Origin: JANWHV01 sp035534995
GTDB taxonomy: Bacteria; Chloroflexota; UBA5177; JANWHV01
NCBI GenBank assembly: GCA_035534995.1
Contig: DATLQX010000056.1
Span: forward strand, 4,374 to 68,373
DNA: 64,000 nt
Reading direction: 5' to 3'
Positions 44,467 through 53,961 of the stretch are shown one piece after another. Numbering within the stretch: the stretch's first letter is position 1; each line of letters opens with the position of its first letter. A program made the translations under genes and the position numbers. The notes below the pieces were generated by a model. The model was not told the DNA's origin and made no database searches. It saw nothing but the letters and a program-made list of their open reading frames with translations.

Positions 44467-45915
44467 TCATATCGGTGGATTGGCCCGGTTTACGGGGGAT
44501 TCCGCCCGCGTCGCCCGGATCAGGACGGCCTCGCTCGTCCGCTCCGTGACGGCTACCCGAGCGTCCAGGCCTACGCCAACCACCCAGGCGATCCCGAGCG
44601 GCCCAGTCACCAAGGGGAGATGGTCACGCTCGGCCCGCGGCACTTTCTGATCAACGAGGCTATCTTGCACCTTTTTCGTACCCGATAAGCCAAGAGGCCG
44701 CAGGCGGTCGCCGGGCCGGCGACCGCGGACGATCACCGGAGATCCCAGGGCTGTACGATCGCACAGGGCCTCCATTCTGGCAGTGATCTCGCGTCGGACG
44801 AGCAAGGCCCTTGCCTCGTCCCCAGGCACGATGCCCGCCTCCAGCCGCCACTCGCCAAAGAGAATCCGCCCGGGAACCGGCAGCCGAACCTCGGCGAGAG
44901 GCGCGCGCGCCCTGGGACGGAACAGGTGAAGCAACTCTCCTCGCCGCTCGGCCCGGAACCCTCGCCCGATATCCAGGCTTCCGCGCGCGCCTTCCCCGGT
45001 CGCCAGCCGATCGATCTCCTCGATCATCCGGGCGGACAGCGCGGCGCCGGCCCCAAGAAGCTGCTCCACGGCAAAGCGAAGTACCCGCGTTCGCACGGCA
45101 CGGGGAAGGAGGGCCAATGGCTCGCGGGCCACGCGCAGCCCCTCTGGCCGGCCTTCATCCTGCTCCACGAGCGCCTCGCACGCCGCCTGGCCCTCGGCTC
45201 GTAAGTACTCGGCATCAACGGCGAGCAGCGCGGCGCACCGGGCCAGCGCCTCTCGGGCCCGCGGATTGAACCGTTCCAGGACGGGCAGCAATTGGGACCG
45301 CACGGCATTCCGGCGGAAGGTGGGATCTTCATTGGACCGGTCATGACGGGCCGCCAGGCCATGCGCCTCGCAAAACGCCGCCGTGACCTGGCGCGATTGA
45401 TTCAGCAAGGGCCGAGCCAGATCACCGCGCCGCGGCCGCATGGCCGCCAGGCCGTCCAGTCCGCTACCGCGGAGGAGATGGAGGAGGAGGGTTTCCGCCT
45501 GATCGTCCTCGGTATGGCCGGTCGCGATGCAGCCGGCGCCCACCCGCGCCATCACCTCCCGGAGCACCGTATAGCGAACCTCGCGGGCCGCTGTCTCGAT
45601 CGAGCAGCGGTGGCTGGATGCGTAGGCAACGACGTCAACCCGCACGATCTCACAGGGGAGGCCCAGGGCGGCGGCCTGGCTCGCCACGAAGGCGGCATCC
45701 TCATCCGCCTCCGGGCCGCGGAGCCCATGATGCACGTGCGCCACCCGGACCTGGAGACCAAGCCTTGGGGCCAGCGCGTGCAGGCACAGGAGCAAGCAGA
45801 GGGAATCAGCCCCGCCGGAGACCGCCGCCACTACGCCCTCGGAGGGGCCGAAAACCGCGTGTTTCCGGCAAAAGTCGGCGACGTTCGCGAGCAGCGGTGA
45901 GTCCGCGGGGTCCAC
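44467..45915 (-). CDS. tilS: tRNA(Ile)-lysidine synthase
   Basis: 482 aa. PP-loop AVSGGADSLCLLLCLHAL with SGGADS at residues 33-38; VRVAHVHHGLRGPEADEDA, and GHTEDDQAETLLLHLLRGSG near 140. The C-terminal TilS domain contains GRRPGDRLRPLGLSGTKKV followed by QDSLVDQKVPR. It converts C34 of tRNA-Ile(CAU) to lysidine, an essential reaction. The start is GTG. It lies 8 nt after the NYN gene and before ftsH, preserving the frequent tilS-ftsH neighbourhood (without hpt). Confidence 0.94.
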   Translation of the reverse strand: MDPADSPLLANVADFCRKHAVFGPSEGVVAAVSGGADSLCLLLCLHALAPRLGLQVRVAHVHHGLRGPEADEDAAFVASQAAALGLPCEIVRVDVVAYASSHRCSIETAAREVRYTVLREVMARVGAGCIATGHTEDDQAETLLLHLLRGSGLDGLAAMRPRRGDLARPLLNQSRQVTAAFCEAHGLAARHDRSNEDPTFRRNAVRSQLLPVLERFNPRAREALARCAALLAVDAEYLRAEGQAACEALVEQDEGRPEGLRVAREPLALLPRAVRTRVLRFAVEQLLGAGAALSARMIEEIDRLATGEGARGSLDIGRGFRAERRGELLHLFRPRARAPLAEVRLPVPGRILFGEWRLEAGIVPGDEARALLVRREITARMEALCDRTALGSPVIVRGRRPGDRLRPLGLSGTKKVQDSLVDQKVPRAERDHLPLVTGPLGIAWVVGVGLDARVAVTERTSEAVLIRATRAESPVNRANPPI

Positions 45916-45923
45916 CGTGCCGT

Positions 45924-46751
45924 TTATTCCGCCGGGTCGTCGAACTGCTCACCCATCGGTTGCTCGCCATAGCCGCGTTCGGCCCCGGTCTTCCGTCGTC
46001 TGGCCACCGCCTCCTGGACGAAAGGATGGTCCCGGTTCACCCGCACTACCTGGCGCACCTGGTTATCTGGCATCTCCATCGGCTCCTGGAAAATGATCGA
46101 GTTGCGCATGAAGACGTTGAGCACGCCGCGAATGTCCTCCTCGCCCACGCTCAGACCAATGGGCCGGCTGCTACTGGCCAGATAGCGGACGATCCCCATG
46201 TACATAGGGTGGTCCCAGTGATCGGACATCCAGTCCATCCAGCCCGCCACCCGGACCTCAAGCTCACCGAATCCGTGCTCCTCCGGGTCGATCGGATCCT
46301 CCACGGTAGCCGAATCGACCAATACCTGGCTGATCGAACCGGGAACGCCGCTGATCACCACCCGTTTCCCGAAGCGGTTGACCAGCATGGCGCTGGCCCG
46401 GGTAAAGTCCTTGTCGCCGGTCCCGAGGATGAAGGTCTCGATGTCGTCGTTGAACAGGACGGTTTCAAAGATGTCCATCACCATATGCAAGTCGGCGGAG
46501 CTTTTCAAGCGCCCATCGTCGCGCAAACGAAGAGGGACATCCACGCGCTTGATCATGGATGCCTCGAACTTCCCCTGTAACAACTCTGGTTGCTTGGTGA
46601 AATCGGCATAGGCATAGGCAACTTTGACCAGACCGTATTTTCTCGCCTTCTGAATCAGCCGCTGCGGGTCGAACTCCCTCCCGCGCTTCAGCAACTCATA
46701 GCGGAGGTTTTCCAGGTCAATAAACAGCCCAACTTTGGCGGATCCATTCAT
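45924..46751 (-). CDS. NYN (LabA/PIN-like) domain protein
   Basis: 275 aa from the ATG at 46751; the extended frame upstream has no family similarity. NYN core: KVGLFIDLENLRYELLKRG at the N-terminus, SSADLHMVMDIFETVLFN near 100, and FILGTGDKDFTRASAMLVNR near 125, giving the clustered acidic residues of PIN/NYN RNases. The C-terminal ~110 residues hold helical, partly winged-helix-like sequence (GIVRYLASSSRPIGLSVGEE) and a charged tail. It may be an RNase or an RNA-binding regulator. It is co-transcribed with tilS and ftsH. The 293-nt region upstream contains no other gene. Confidence 0.82.
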   Translation of the reverse strand: MNGSAKVGLFIDLENLRYELLKRGREFDPQRLIQKARKYGLVKVAYAYADFTKQPELLQGKFEASMIKRVDVPLRLRDDGRLKSSADLHMVMDIFETVLFNDDIETFILGTGDKDFTRASAMLVNRFGKRVVISGVPGSISQVLVDSATVEDPIDPEEHGFGELEVRVAGWMDWMSDHWDHPMYMGIVRYLASSSRPIGLSVGEEDIRGVLNVFMRNSIIFQEPMEMPDNQVRQVVRVNRDHPFVQEAVARRRKTGAERGYGEQPMGEQFDDPAE

Positions 46752-47044
46752 GACGAAATACACTGCCTCCCAGGTAGAGTACGAAACAAACACACAGCAC
46801 AGTGCGGGGAATACAAGAAAACCAGGTGGCCGGATAGCCTCCCAGGCAACCGAACCGCGAAACGCGGGGCGGTCTCGAAGTGAAAGCGCGCATTGAACTC
46901 TCAAGGTGCGAGCAAGGTTGTGGTAGATTGCTGGAACCCACATGCAAGTATACTGCGATGGCTGGGTTCCCGAATCGGCCTTCCTCTCGGAATTGTGCCC
47001 AATAGGGGATAGCACGCACGGCTAACACCTGGTAGCATTCATCC

Positions 47045-48976
47045 ATGGCAATCGTCGACACGACCACCAATTACGTTGCTGTTGATGGAATCCATGGGCG
47101 CGGTAGGCGGTTCGCGGCCAGGCATAGCTGGTTTCCGCGGACCATGGCCGGACTCTCGCTTGCCCTGGCGGCGACGGGCGGCGCGCTCGGTACGGGCCAC
47201 TGGCTCTCCGATCACGCGCGTCAGGCGGCGCCGGCCCGCTCCCGCGTGGTGGCCGTACATCGATTCGCGCCACAGGCCGCCCCGCTGCCGCAAGCGCCGG
47301 CCCCTCCAAGCCGGGCGGTTCTTACCGCTGACGGGATCGGTGGGATCGCGAATTGGGGTTGGGCGCCCTCGCCCACCGTCTCGCTTCAAGTGAGCCTGGT
47401 TGGCCTGCGCCAGAGCGTGCCGGTACGGGCTCAGGCGGAAATCGAACCGGCGGGCCAGCCTTTTACCGGGCAACCAACCGTCTCCGGCAATCCGGTCAGC
47501 CTGGAGGCTGGACGGGTGGGCCGGCAGCCCCTGGCTTTTTCCGACCTTACCAATGGCGCCCTCTATCACTGGCGGGCTCGGACCATGGCGGCCGACGGGC
47601 ACCCCAGCGCCTGGTCGGTAGGCGGGGTCTTCGGGGTGAGCACGACGGCGCCCGCCCCCCCGCAACTGGCGGCCACCAATGTCAAGGTTGACGGCTGGTC
47701 CTCGGCGGGCAAGTTGCTGTTCCGCTGGACCCCCATGGGCGGCAGTTCCCCGGTAGCCGCCTTCCAATATGCCCTGGTCCGCCGGGGAGTGGTCCTGGCT
47801 GCCATGCAGCCGCGGTGGACCACCACCGGAGCCACCGTGCTTTCGGTGCCGAAATGGCGCGAGGGACGTTGGGAACTGCTTCTAAGGACGCGCGACGCGG
47901 CGGGGCGATACTCCAGCCCGTCGATTATCCCGTTCTCCCTGGCCTATCACGCGCCGGCCGCGCCGACCATCGTGCTCGCTACCCCGCGATCCGGCAGCGC
48001 GAGCAACGCCAGAACCCCCACCCTTAGCTGGACTTCCGCCCGAGACGTGGTCCCCTTGCGGGGATATCAGTATGCTCTTCTTCCCGGCACGGTCTCCACG
48101 CCCGCGAACGTTGCCTGGAACGATACGGGATCACGAACGCTGGCGCTCGCCGGCCTGCGCGACGGCCCGTGGACCGTCTTCCTGCATGCGGTCAACGCAA
48201 TGGGCGTGGTATCCCCACCGGTACGCTGGTCGTTCTCCCTGGATCGCCAGGTGCCCAAGCTCAGCGCGCCGGTGGTCTCGGACGCCAGTTTCACCGCTCC
48301 CGTGGAGCGGCTGCGGGTGAAAATGACCCTCACGAAGGCCGCAACGGTCACCTATCGTATCTACAGAGCCGGCCATGTGACGCCGCTGATCATTAAATCG
48401 CTTGGGGTGGTGGGACCAGGACCCATCCACGGTCTGAGTTGGAACGGAACCACGGTCCCCCATCATCTCGCGGCGGCGGGGAACTACCGGATGGTCGTGC
48501 AGGCCGTGGACGCGGTGGGAAACCTGGCCAAAGTCCAGATGCCGCTGATCACCGTACAGACGAAGCACATTCTCGTCTCCGTCAGTAAGGATGAGATGTG
48601 GGCGTACGATGGGACCAAGCTCGTCTATCATACCCTGGTCAGCAATGGCGGACCGGATACGCCTACCTTGCCAGGTATTTTCCATGTGGAGTCTAAGATT
48701 CCCAACATGGTCTTCCACTCCCCTTGGCCGAAGGGTTCGGCGCTGTATTATCCCCCGTCGCCTACCAACTATGCCATGCTCTATAACGCCAACGGAGGAT
48801 ACTTTATCCACGATTCTCCCTGGCGCTCGAACTACGGTCCCGGCAGCAATAGCGTGGCTGGTACGCCGGGCGGCAACTTCACCGGTACGCACGGCTGCAC
48901 CAACGTTCCCCTTTCCGCCATGACTGAGTTTTATAGCTGGACGGATGTCGGAACCCTGGTGCAGATCGTCCCCTGA
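47045..48976 (+). CDS. Secreted L,D-transpeptidase (YkuD) with Ig/FN3-like repeats
   Basis: 643 aa. An N-terminal signal/anchor helix lies at ~37-55 (MAGLSLALAATGGALGTGHW) after ~35 basic residues. Residues ~85-500 consist of repeated Ig/FN3-like sections with W-rich starts (LSWTSARDVVPLRGYQYALL; WSFSLDRQVPKLSAP). The YkuD domain occupies ~510-643: KHILVSVSKDEMWAYDGTKL, GYFIHDSPWRSNYG, and the catalytic THGCTNVP with His616 and Cys618. It cross-links peptidoglycan (3-3 links) or anchors wall polymers. The start ATG has only a weak ribosome site. A terminator hairpin follows the stop. Confidence 0.9.
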   Translation: MAIVDTTTNYVAVDGIHGRGRRFAARHSWFPRTMAGLSLALAATGGALGTGHWLSDHARQAAPARSRVVAVHRFAPQAAPLPQAPAPPSRAVLTADGIGGIANWGWAPSPTVSLQVSLVGLRQSVPVRAQAEIEPAGQPFTGQPTVSGNPVSLEAGRVGRQPLAFSDLTNGALYHWRARTMAADGHPSAWSVGGVFGVSTTAPAPPQLAATNVKVDGWSSAGKLLFRWTPMGGSSPVAAFQYALVRRGVVLAAMQPRWTTTGATVLSVPKWREGRWELLLRTRDAAGRYSSPSIIPFSLAYHAPAAPTIVLATPRSGSASNARTPTLSWTSARDVVPLRGYQYALLPGTVSTPANVAWNDTGSRTLALAGLRDGPWTVFLHAVNAMGVVSPPVRWSFSLDRQVPKLSAPVVSDASFTAPVERLRVKMTLTKAATVTYRIYRAGHVTPLIIKSLGVVGPGPIHGLSWNGTTVPHHLAAAGNYRMVVQAVDAVGNLAKVQMPLITVQTKHILVSVSKDEMWAYDGTKLVYHTLVSNGGPDTPTLPGIFHVESKIPNMVFHSPWPKGSALYYPPSPTNYAMLYNANGGYFIHDSPWRSNYGPGSNSVAGTPGGNFTGTHGCTNVPLSAMTEFYSWTDVGTLVQIVP

Positions 48977-49004
48977 TCCTGCCAGGGTCAGCGTCCTTTC
49001 CCGG

Positions 49005-49026
49005 GCCTCCGGCCTCAGCCGGAGGC
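49005..49026. terminator. Bidirectional terminator-like hairpin between the L,D-transpeptidase and LysR genes
   Basis: GCCTCCGGC and GCCGGAGGC pair around a CTCA loop. It lies between two convergent genes (stops at 48976 and 49033). A T-tract is lacking on either side, so efficiency is uncertain. Confidence 0.6.
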
Positions 49027-49032
49027 TCCATG

Positions 49033-49929
49033 CTATCGGCGCGACGCCTCCACCAGGTCAATGAACGCCTCCGCGGCGGGCGATAGATACCGCTGGGGGT
49101 TCCATCCCAAGCCGTTCCGCAGGACCACCGGCTGATCCTGATCCACCACCACCGCCGCTCCCAGGGTGAATCCCCGCAGATCCACGGTCTCGGGCAGAAT
49201 CGCCACCCCGAGACCGGCCTCCGCGTAGGCGGCCAGGGTTTGCCCCACGGTGCTCTCCATCGCCACGTAGGGGTGGAGGCCGGCATCGTGCCAGGCAGCG
49301 GCAAGCCGGAGCCGGGTCAGGTAATTCTCCTTCAGCATGAGGAGGGGGATCGGCGCCCGGCCTTCCGGGGCCACCAAATCGCGCAGGTCTATGGTCGCCG
49401 CCCGCGTGATTTCGTGGCCCTTGGGGGCGAGCGCCAGGATCCGGGCGGTCAAGAACGGCACCACGGTCAGGGTCCGGGGGACGTCGATCGGGACTACCGC
49501 CAGATCCAACTTCCCTTCCAGCAGCATGGCGATCAGGCCCAGGGCGCCATCCTCCAGCACCCTCACCTCCACGGCCGGATGCTCGCCTTGAAAACGCCGG
49601 AGCAGGGGAGCGAGCACGGTGGCCGCCGTCTGGGGCGAGGAGCCGATCGACAGAGAACCCCCGCGGGCGTCCAGAACGTCGCGGACGTTCCGCCGGCCCC
49701 GATCCGCCTCCAGGAGGGCCGACCTCGCCGGGGCGAGCAAGGCGGTGCCCGCCGCGGTCAGGCTAATCCGTCGCCCCTCCCGATTGAAGAGCGGGGCGCC
49801 AAGCTCGCGCTCTAAATCACGCATTTGCCGAGAGAGCGCCGGTTGGGAGAGTTCTAGATCGTCGGCGGCTCGCGAGAAGCTCAGCCGTTCGGCGACCGCC
49901 ACGAAATAGCGCAGATGATGTAGTTCCAT
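49033..49929 (-). CDS. LysR-family transcriptional regulator
   Basis: 298 aa. N-terminal HTH: MELHHLRYFVAVAERLSFSR, AADDLELSQPALSRQMRDLE, then LGAPLFNREGRRISLTAAG. The C-terminal effector domain has SIGSSPQTAATVLAPLLRRF and GKLDLAVVPIDVPRTLTVVP, typical of the CynR/CbbR-like group. It is divergent from leuC; a TATAAC-N5-GTTATA palindrome in between fits the LysR box. It therefore probably controls leuCD and itself. The effector is unknown; a leucine-pathway intermediate is plausible. Confidence 0.92.
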   Translation of the reverse strand: MELHHLRYFVAVAERLSFSRAADDLELSQPALSRQMRDLERELGAPLFNREGRRISLTAAGTALLAPARSALLEADRGRRNVRDVLDARGGSLSIGSSPQTAATVLAPLLRRFQGEHPAVEVRVLEDGALGLIAMLLEGKLDLAVVPIDVPRTLTVVPFLTARILALAPKGHEITRAATIDLRDLVAPEGRAPIPLLMLKENYLTRLRLAAAWHDAGLHPYVAMESTVGQTLAAYAEAGLGVAILPETVDLRGFTLGAAVVVDQDQPVVLRNGLGWNPQRYLSPAAEAFIDLVEASRR

Positions 49930-49938
49930 ACCTCTTAC

Positions 49939-49955
49939 TATAACATATGGTTATA
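49939..49955. promoter_or_regulatory. LysR-type operator between lysR and leuC
   Basis: TATAAC-ATATG-GTTATA is a perfect 6-bp inverted repeat containing the LysR consensus T-N11-A. It sits 10-26 nt upstream of the lysR ATG and ~105 nt upstream of leuC, as expected for autoregulation with divergent activation. Confidence 0.65.
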
Positions 49956-50060
49956 CCTTTCATAGGATCTCGTCTATTGTGGATATGGGAGGATCGGGGT
50001 ACGATACACGCCAAGCCCGGTATGGCCGGCGGACGAGGACAGCGATAGGGGAAGGGTACG

Positions 50061-51461
50061 ATGGCCAGGACCATGTTCGACAAAATCTGGGACGCGCATG
50101 TGGTGCGCGAAGTCCCCGGCGATAAAACCATTCTCTATATCGATCGCCATCTGGTCCATGAAGTCACCTCGCCCCAGGCGTTCGAGGGCCTGCGCCTTAC
50201 CAACCGCTCGGTTCGCCGGCCCGAGGCCACCTTCGCCGTGCTGGACCATAATGTCCCCACGACCGGCCGCCATCTGCCCATTCAGCAGCCGGACAGCGCC
50301 TTGCAGGTCGCGACCCTTGAGCGGAACGCGGTCGAGTTTGGTATCACCCTGTTTGGGATGGGCGACGTGCGCCAGGGGATCGTGCATGTGACCGGCCCCG
50401 AGCAGGGTATCACCCTTCCCGGCATGACCATCGTCTGCGGCGATTCTCATACTTCCACCCACGGAGCCTTTGGCGCCCTGGCCTTCGGGATCGGGACCAG
50501 CGAGGTCGAGCATGTGTTGGCCACCCAATGCATGCAGCAGGATCGTCCAAAAACCATGGAAGTGCGGGTCGAGGGCGCCCTCCCGGCGGGGAGCACCGCC
50601 AAGGATTTGATGCTGGCAATCATCGGGGCGATTGGCGTAAACGGCGGCAATGGACATGTGATTGAGTACACGGGCCCCGCCATTCGCGCCTTATCGATCG
50701 AGGGTAGGATGACCCTGTGCAACATGTCCATTGAAGGCGGCGCCCGTGCCGGGATGGTGGCCCCGGACGAGAAAACGTTCGCCTACTTCAAGGGCCGGCC
50801 CTACGCTCCCAAGGGGGGCGCCTGGGACGCGGCGGTGGCCGCCTGGCGCGAATTACCCAGCGACCAGGACGCGGTCTATGACCAGGTCGTGGTGCTGGAC
50901 GCCGCCTCGGCGGTACCGCAAGTGACCTGGGGCACCAACCCCGGCATGGTGGCGCCGGTTGATGGCAAGGTGCCGGATCCGGCGGCCATGGAGGATCCCA
51001 GGGCGCGGGCGGCGGTGGAGCGGGCCCTGGAATACATGGCGCTCAAGCCGGGCACCCCCATCACCGAGATTGCCCTGGATCGGGTCTTTATCGGCTCCTG
51101 CACCAACGCGCGGATCGAGGATCTCCGCCTGGCGGCGCGCTTCGTGGAGGGACGGAAGGTGGCGCCTACGGTGCAGGCCATGGTCGTGCCCGGCTCCGGT
51201 CTGGTCAAGGCCGAGGCGGAGCGGGAGGGACTGGACCGGATCTTCACCGAGGCCGGCTTCGAGTGGCGAGACGCCGGATGCAGCATGTGCCTGGCGATGA
51301 ATGAGGATCGTCTGCAACCAGGCGAGCGCTGTGCCTCCACCAGCAACCGGAACTTCGAGGGCCGTCAGGGCAAGGGCGGGCGCACGCACCTGGTCTCTCC
51401 CGCCATGGCCGCCGCCGCCGCGGTCGCCGGGCACTTTGTCGACATCCGCGACTGGCACTAA
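50061..51461 (+). CDS. leuC: 3-isopropylmalate dehydratase large subunit
   Basis: 466 aa, the bacterial LeuC length. MARTMFDKIWDAHVVREVPG at the N-terminus, then DHNVPTTGR, VCGDSHTSTHGAFGALAFGI, and the [4Fe-4S] cysteines at about 347 (FIGSCTNAR), 407 and 410 (CSMCLAMN). It isomerises 2- to 3-isopropylmalate in leucine synthesis with LeuD, encoded 105 nt downstream. GGGGAAGGG precedes the ATG. The LysR gene is divergent. leuA and leuB are not in the window. Confidence 0.97.
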   Translation: MARTMFDKIWDAHVVREVPGDKTILYIDRHLVHEVTSPQAFEGLRLTNRSVRRPEATFAVLDHNVPTTGRHLPIQQPDSALQVATLERNAVEFGITLFGMGDVRQGIVHVTGPEQGITLPGMTIVCGDSHTSTHGAFGALAFGIGTSEVEHVLATQCMQQDRPKTMEVRVEGALPAGSTAKDLMLAIIGAIGVNGGNGHVIEYTGPAIRALSIEGRMTLCNMSIEGGARAGMVAPDEKTFAYFKGRPYAPKGGAWDAAVAAWRELPSDQDAVYDQVVVLDAASAVPQVTWGTNPGMVAPVDGKVPDPAAMEDPRARAAVERALEYMALKPGTPITEIALDRVFIGSCTNARIEDLRLAARFVEGRKVAPTVQAMVVPGSGLVKAEAEREGLDRIFTEAGFEWRDAGCSMCLAMNEDRLQPGERCASTSNRNFEGRQGKGGRTHLVSPAMAAAAAVAGHFVDIRDWH

Positions 51462-51566
51462 ACCAAAAGCTTGGAGCGACCACCTCTGAACATCTCGGCG
51501 CCGATCCTTCCCTCCGGCCGCGGCCAGAGGCCCTGGCGCGGACAAAACTGAAAGGGAAACAGATCC

Positions 51567-52172
51567 ATGGAACCGTTTACAACTCATACCGGCGTGGTGA
51601 TGCCCCTGGATCGGGTGAACGTTGATACCGATCAGATCATCCCCCAGCGTTTCCTGCGCAAAATCGCCCGCACCGGCTTCGGCCCCGATCTCTTCGCCAA
51701 TCTGCGCTACCTTGGTGATTCCACCACGCCCAATCCCGATTTCGTCCTGAACTTCCCCCGTTACCAGAACGCGAGCGTGCTCCTGGCGCGGGCCAACTTC
51801 GGCTGCGGTTCGTCGCGTGAGCATGCGCCCTGGGCCTTGCACCAATACGGCTTCCGCTGCCTGATCGCCCCCTCCTACGCCGATATTTTCTATAACAACT
51901 GCTGCGCCAACGGGCTCCTGCCCGTGGTCTTGCCCGAGACCACGGTGGACGCGCTCTTCCGCGAGGTGGAGGCGACCCCAGGCTATGCCCTGAAGGTGGA
52001 CCTGGTGAATCAGGTGGTGGTCACCCCCAGCGGGGACCGCCATCCCTTTGCCATCGATCCGTTCGTGAAGGATAGCCTGGTCCGTGGGCTCGACCCGATT
52101 GGCTGGACTCTCCAATTCGATGATCTCATTTCCGCCTATGAGGCGCGGCACGCCGCCGCGGCCCGTCCGTGA
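51567..52172 (+). CDS. leuD: 3-isopropylmalate dehydratase small subunit
   Basis: 201 aa. FTTHTGVVMPLDRVNVDTDQ, IIPQRFLRKIARTGFG, then NFGCGSSREHAPWALHQYGF, and CLIAPSYADIFYNNCCANGL: the complete LeuD pattern with the GSSREHAPWAL loop. It is the swivel subunit of the LeuCD heterodimer. AAAGGGAAA precedes the ATG. The methyltransferase gene begins within the last codons (GTG at 52169), so it is translationally coupled. Confidence 0.97.
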   Translation: MEPFTTHTGVVMPLDRVNVDTDQIIPQRFLRKIARTGFGPDLFANLRYLGDSTTPNPDFVLNFPRYQNASVLLARANFGCGSSREHAPWALHQYGFRCLIAPSYADIFYNNCCANGLLPVVLPETTVDALFREVEATPGYALKVDLVNQVVVTPSGDRHPFAIDPFVKDSLVRGLDPIGWTLQFDDLISAYEARHAAAARP

Positions 52173-52933
52173 GCACGGGAACCGACAGCGCCGCCGCCCA
52201 CTTCGACCGGGTGGCGGCCGCGTACGCCTCCAGCCCGGTACACGCGCGGGGAGAGGATCTCCCATGGATGCTGGAGACCCTGGCGCCCCAGCCAACCTGG
52301 CGGGTGCTGGACGTGGGGACGGGCGCTGGTCACGCGGCCATGACCGTGGCGCCGGGGGTGGCGCGGGTGACGGCGGTGGATGTGGCACCAAGGATGCTGG
52401 CCGTCACCGCCCAACTGTGCGCGGATCGGGGAATCGGCAATGTAGACACCCGGGAAATCAATGGGCGAGATCTACCGTTCGAGACCGGGGCGTTCGACGC
52501 GGCGATCAGCCGGTTCAGCGCCCACCACTGGCGCGAGCCAGAGGCTCTGGTAGGGGAAATAGCGCGCGTCCTCCCCATTGGCGCGCCCTTTGTCCTGATC
52601 GATTCCGTGAGCCCGGAGGAGCGGGCCCATGACAGCTTCCTCGCTGGCCTCGAACTTCTCCGCGACCCCAGCCACGGACGGAACGATACGGTGGCGGAGT
52701 GGCGCCGACGGTTCATCCGGCATGGTTTCGAGCTCGCCCAGGTTCGGACCTGGATGCTGGAGCTTGACACGGAGGAATGGCTCCAGCGATCCGCCACCGT
52801 CTCCTGGCGCTCCGGCGCCTGCCGGAGCCTCCTGGCCGAGGCGCCCCCGGAGACCGTCATCGCCTTCGCGATCAAGGACGGCGGCGCGCGCTTCAGTATT
52901 CCCTGTGCCGTGCTCCAAGCGGCCCGCCTCTAA
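52169..52933 (+). CDS. Class I SAM-dependent methyltransferase (UbiE/type 11-like)
   Basis: 254 aa from a GTG overlapping the leuD stop by 4 nt. The SAM site is VLDVGTGAGHAAMTVAPGVA near 50, then VTAVDVAPRMLAVTAQLCAD, and FDAAISRFSAHHWREPEALV. This resembles the Methyltransf_11/UbiE group, often acting on small molecules or quinones. The link to leucine synthesis is positional only. Its 3' end overlaps by 4 nt the convergent peptidase E-like gene. Substrate unknown. Confidence 0.85.
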   Translation: MSTGTDSAAAHFDRVAAAYASSPVHARGEDLPWMLETLAPQPTWRVLDVGTGAGHAAMTVAPGVARVTAVDVAPRMLAVTAQLCADRGIGNVDTREINGRDLPFETGAFDAAISRFSAHHWREPEALVGEIARVLPIGAPFVLIDSVSPEERAHDSFLAGLELLRDPSHGRNDTVAEWRRRFIRHGFELAQVRTWMLELDTEEWLQRSATVSWRSGACRSLLAEAPPETVIAFAIKDGGARFSIPCAVLQAARL

Positions 52934-53679
52934 AGCGGAGCTCCGTACGTGAGTCGCCCGGCCAGGAACTCGGGTACAATCTCCGTCTCTCGTGCCTGAT
53001 CTCCCACCCGTTCCACTCGGTACGCACGGGCGTTTGGCCGGGAACTGATCACCCGATGCAAATGTTCACCGGCGAAATGGAGCGCTACCCCGTCATCCGC
53101 CGCGTAGCCGTCCGCCAGGGCGCCGGAGGCCACCAGGCTCCTGAAGGTAGGGCGGCGGCCGGCTTCCGAGTCATAATGAGGACAGGCGCTGCCAGGGAGG
53201 AAACCCAAACACGTCAATGAGGTGAGGGAACCGGGAATGGAGTCGGTCAGCCCCTGGCTGAACCAGCAGATCGCCCCGGCGCTGAGCCCGGCCAAAATGA
53301 CCCCATTCCGCCATGCTTCCCTCAGAATAGAAGGAAGCTCCCATTCACGCCACACCGCCAGCATGCTTTTGGTATTCCCGCCTCCCACGTAGATGATCTC
53401 CTGCTCCAGAAGGTAGGCGCGAACGTCCGAGACGCCGAGCGCGAAGAAGGACAGATGCGCTGGCTCGCAGGGAAGGCGACTGAAGGCGGCGTAAAACCGC
53501 TCGATGTAGGAGGGAGAATCACCTGGCTGCAAGAAGCAGACGCGCGGCCTGGCGGAGCGCCCGAGACTCAGCACGTAGCGGTCCAGCAGCGGATTCTCCG
53601 GCTCCATGGAGAAGCCGCCGCCACCCATGGCCACGATCTGGCCTTCACTCACCGTCGGACTGCCACTCGTTTCGGTCAT
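52930..53679 (-). CDS. Peptidase E-like (S51 family) protein
   Basis: 249 aa from the ATG at 53679; the longer frame upstream is Arg-rich and unrelated. IVAMGGGGFSMEPENPLLDR at the start, then IIYVGGGNTKSMLAVWREWE, and ILAGLSAGAICWFSQGLTDS, whose GxSAGA box holds the nucleophilic Ser near 127. CPHYDSEAGRRPTF follows. The S51 family includes aspartyl dipeptidases and cyanophycinase-like enzymes; this length and motif order fit peptidase E rather than cyanophycinase. It stands alone and is convergent with the methyltransferase. Confidence 0.88.
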   Translation of the reverse strand: MTETSGSPTVSEGQIVAMGGGGFSMEPENPLLDRYVLSLGRSARPRVCFLQPGDSPSYIERFYAAFSRLPCEPAHLSFFALGVSDVRAYLLEQEIIYVGGGNTKSMLAVWREWELPSILREAWRNGVILAGLSAGAICWFSQGLTDSIPGSLTSLTCLGFLPGSACPHYDSEAGRRPTFRSLVASGALADGYAADDGVALHFAGEHLHRVISSRPNARAYRVERVGDQARETEIVPEFLAGRLTYGAPL

Positions 53680-53961
53680 CCTGATTTCCCTTCGTCGTGT
53701 CTCACATCTTCCCGGATCATACCCCGTGTCATTGGGCATCGGCGAACACGTTATAGGGGTGCGGGTCTCCGACCGGCCGCGCTTGGCGGTTCTCCGACTG
53801 AACGGTCGGATCGTTCCCGAACCAAGCAGGCCCAGCGACCCGCGCTCCGCGAACGTGTCTCGGACACAAGGGCGCGAGAATGGCCATTTGGTACAGTGAA
53901 AGGAGGACGGAACGGTGATGTCCGAGCGGGCTGATCGGGCATATGGAGGAAGAGGACGCGC

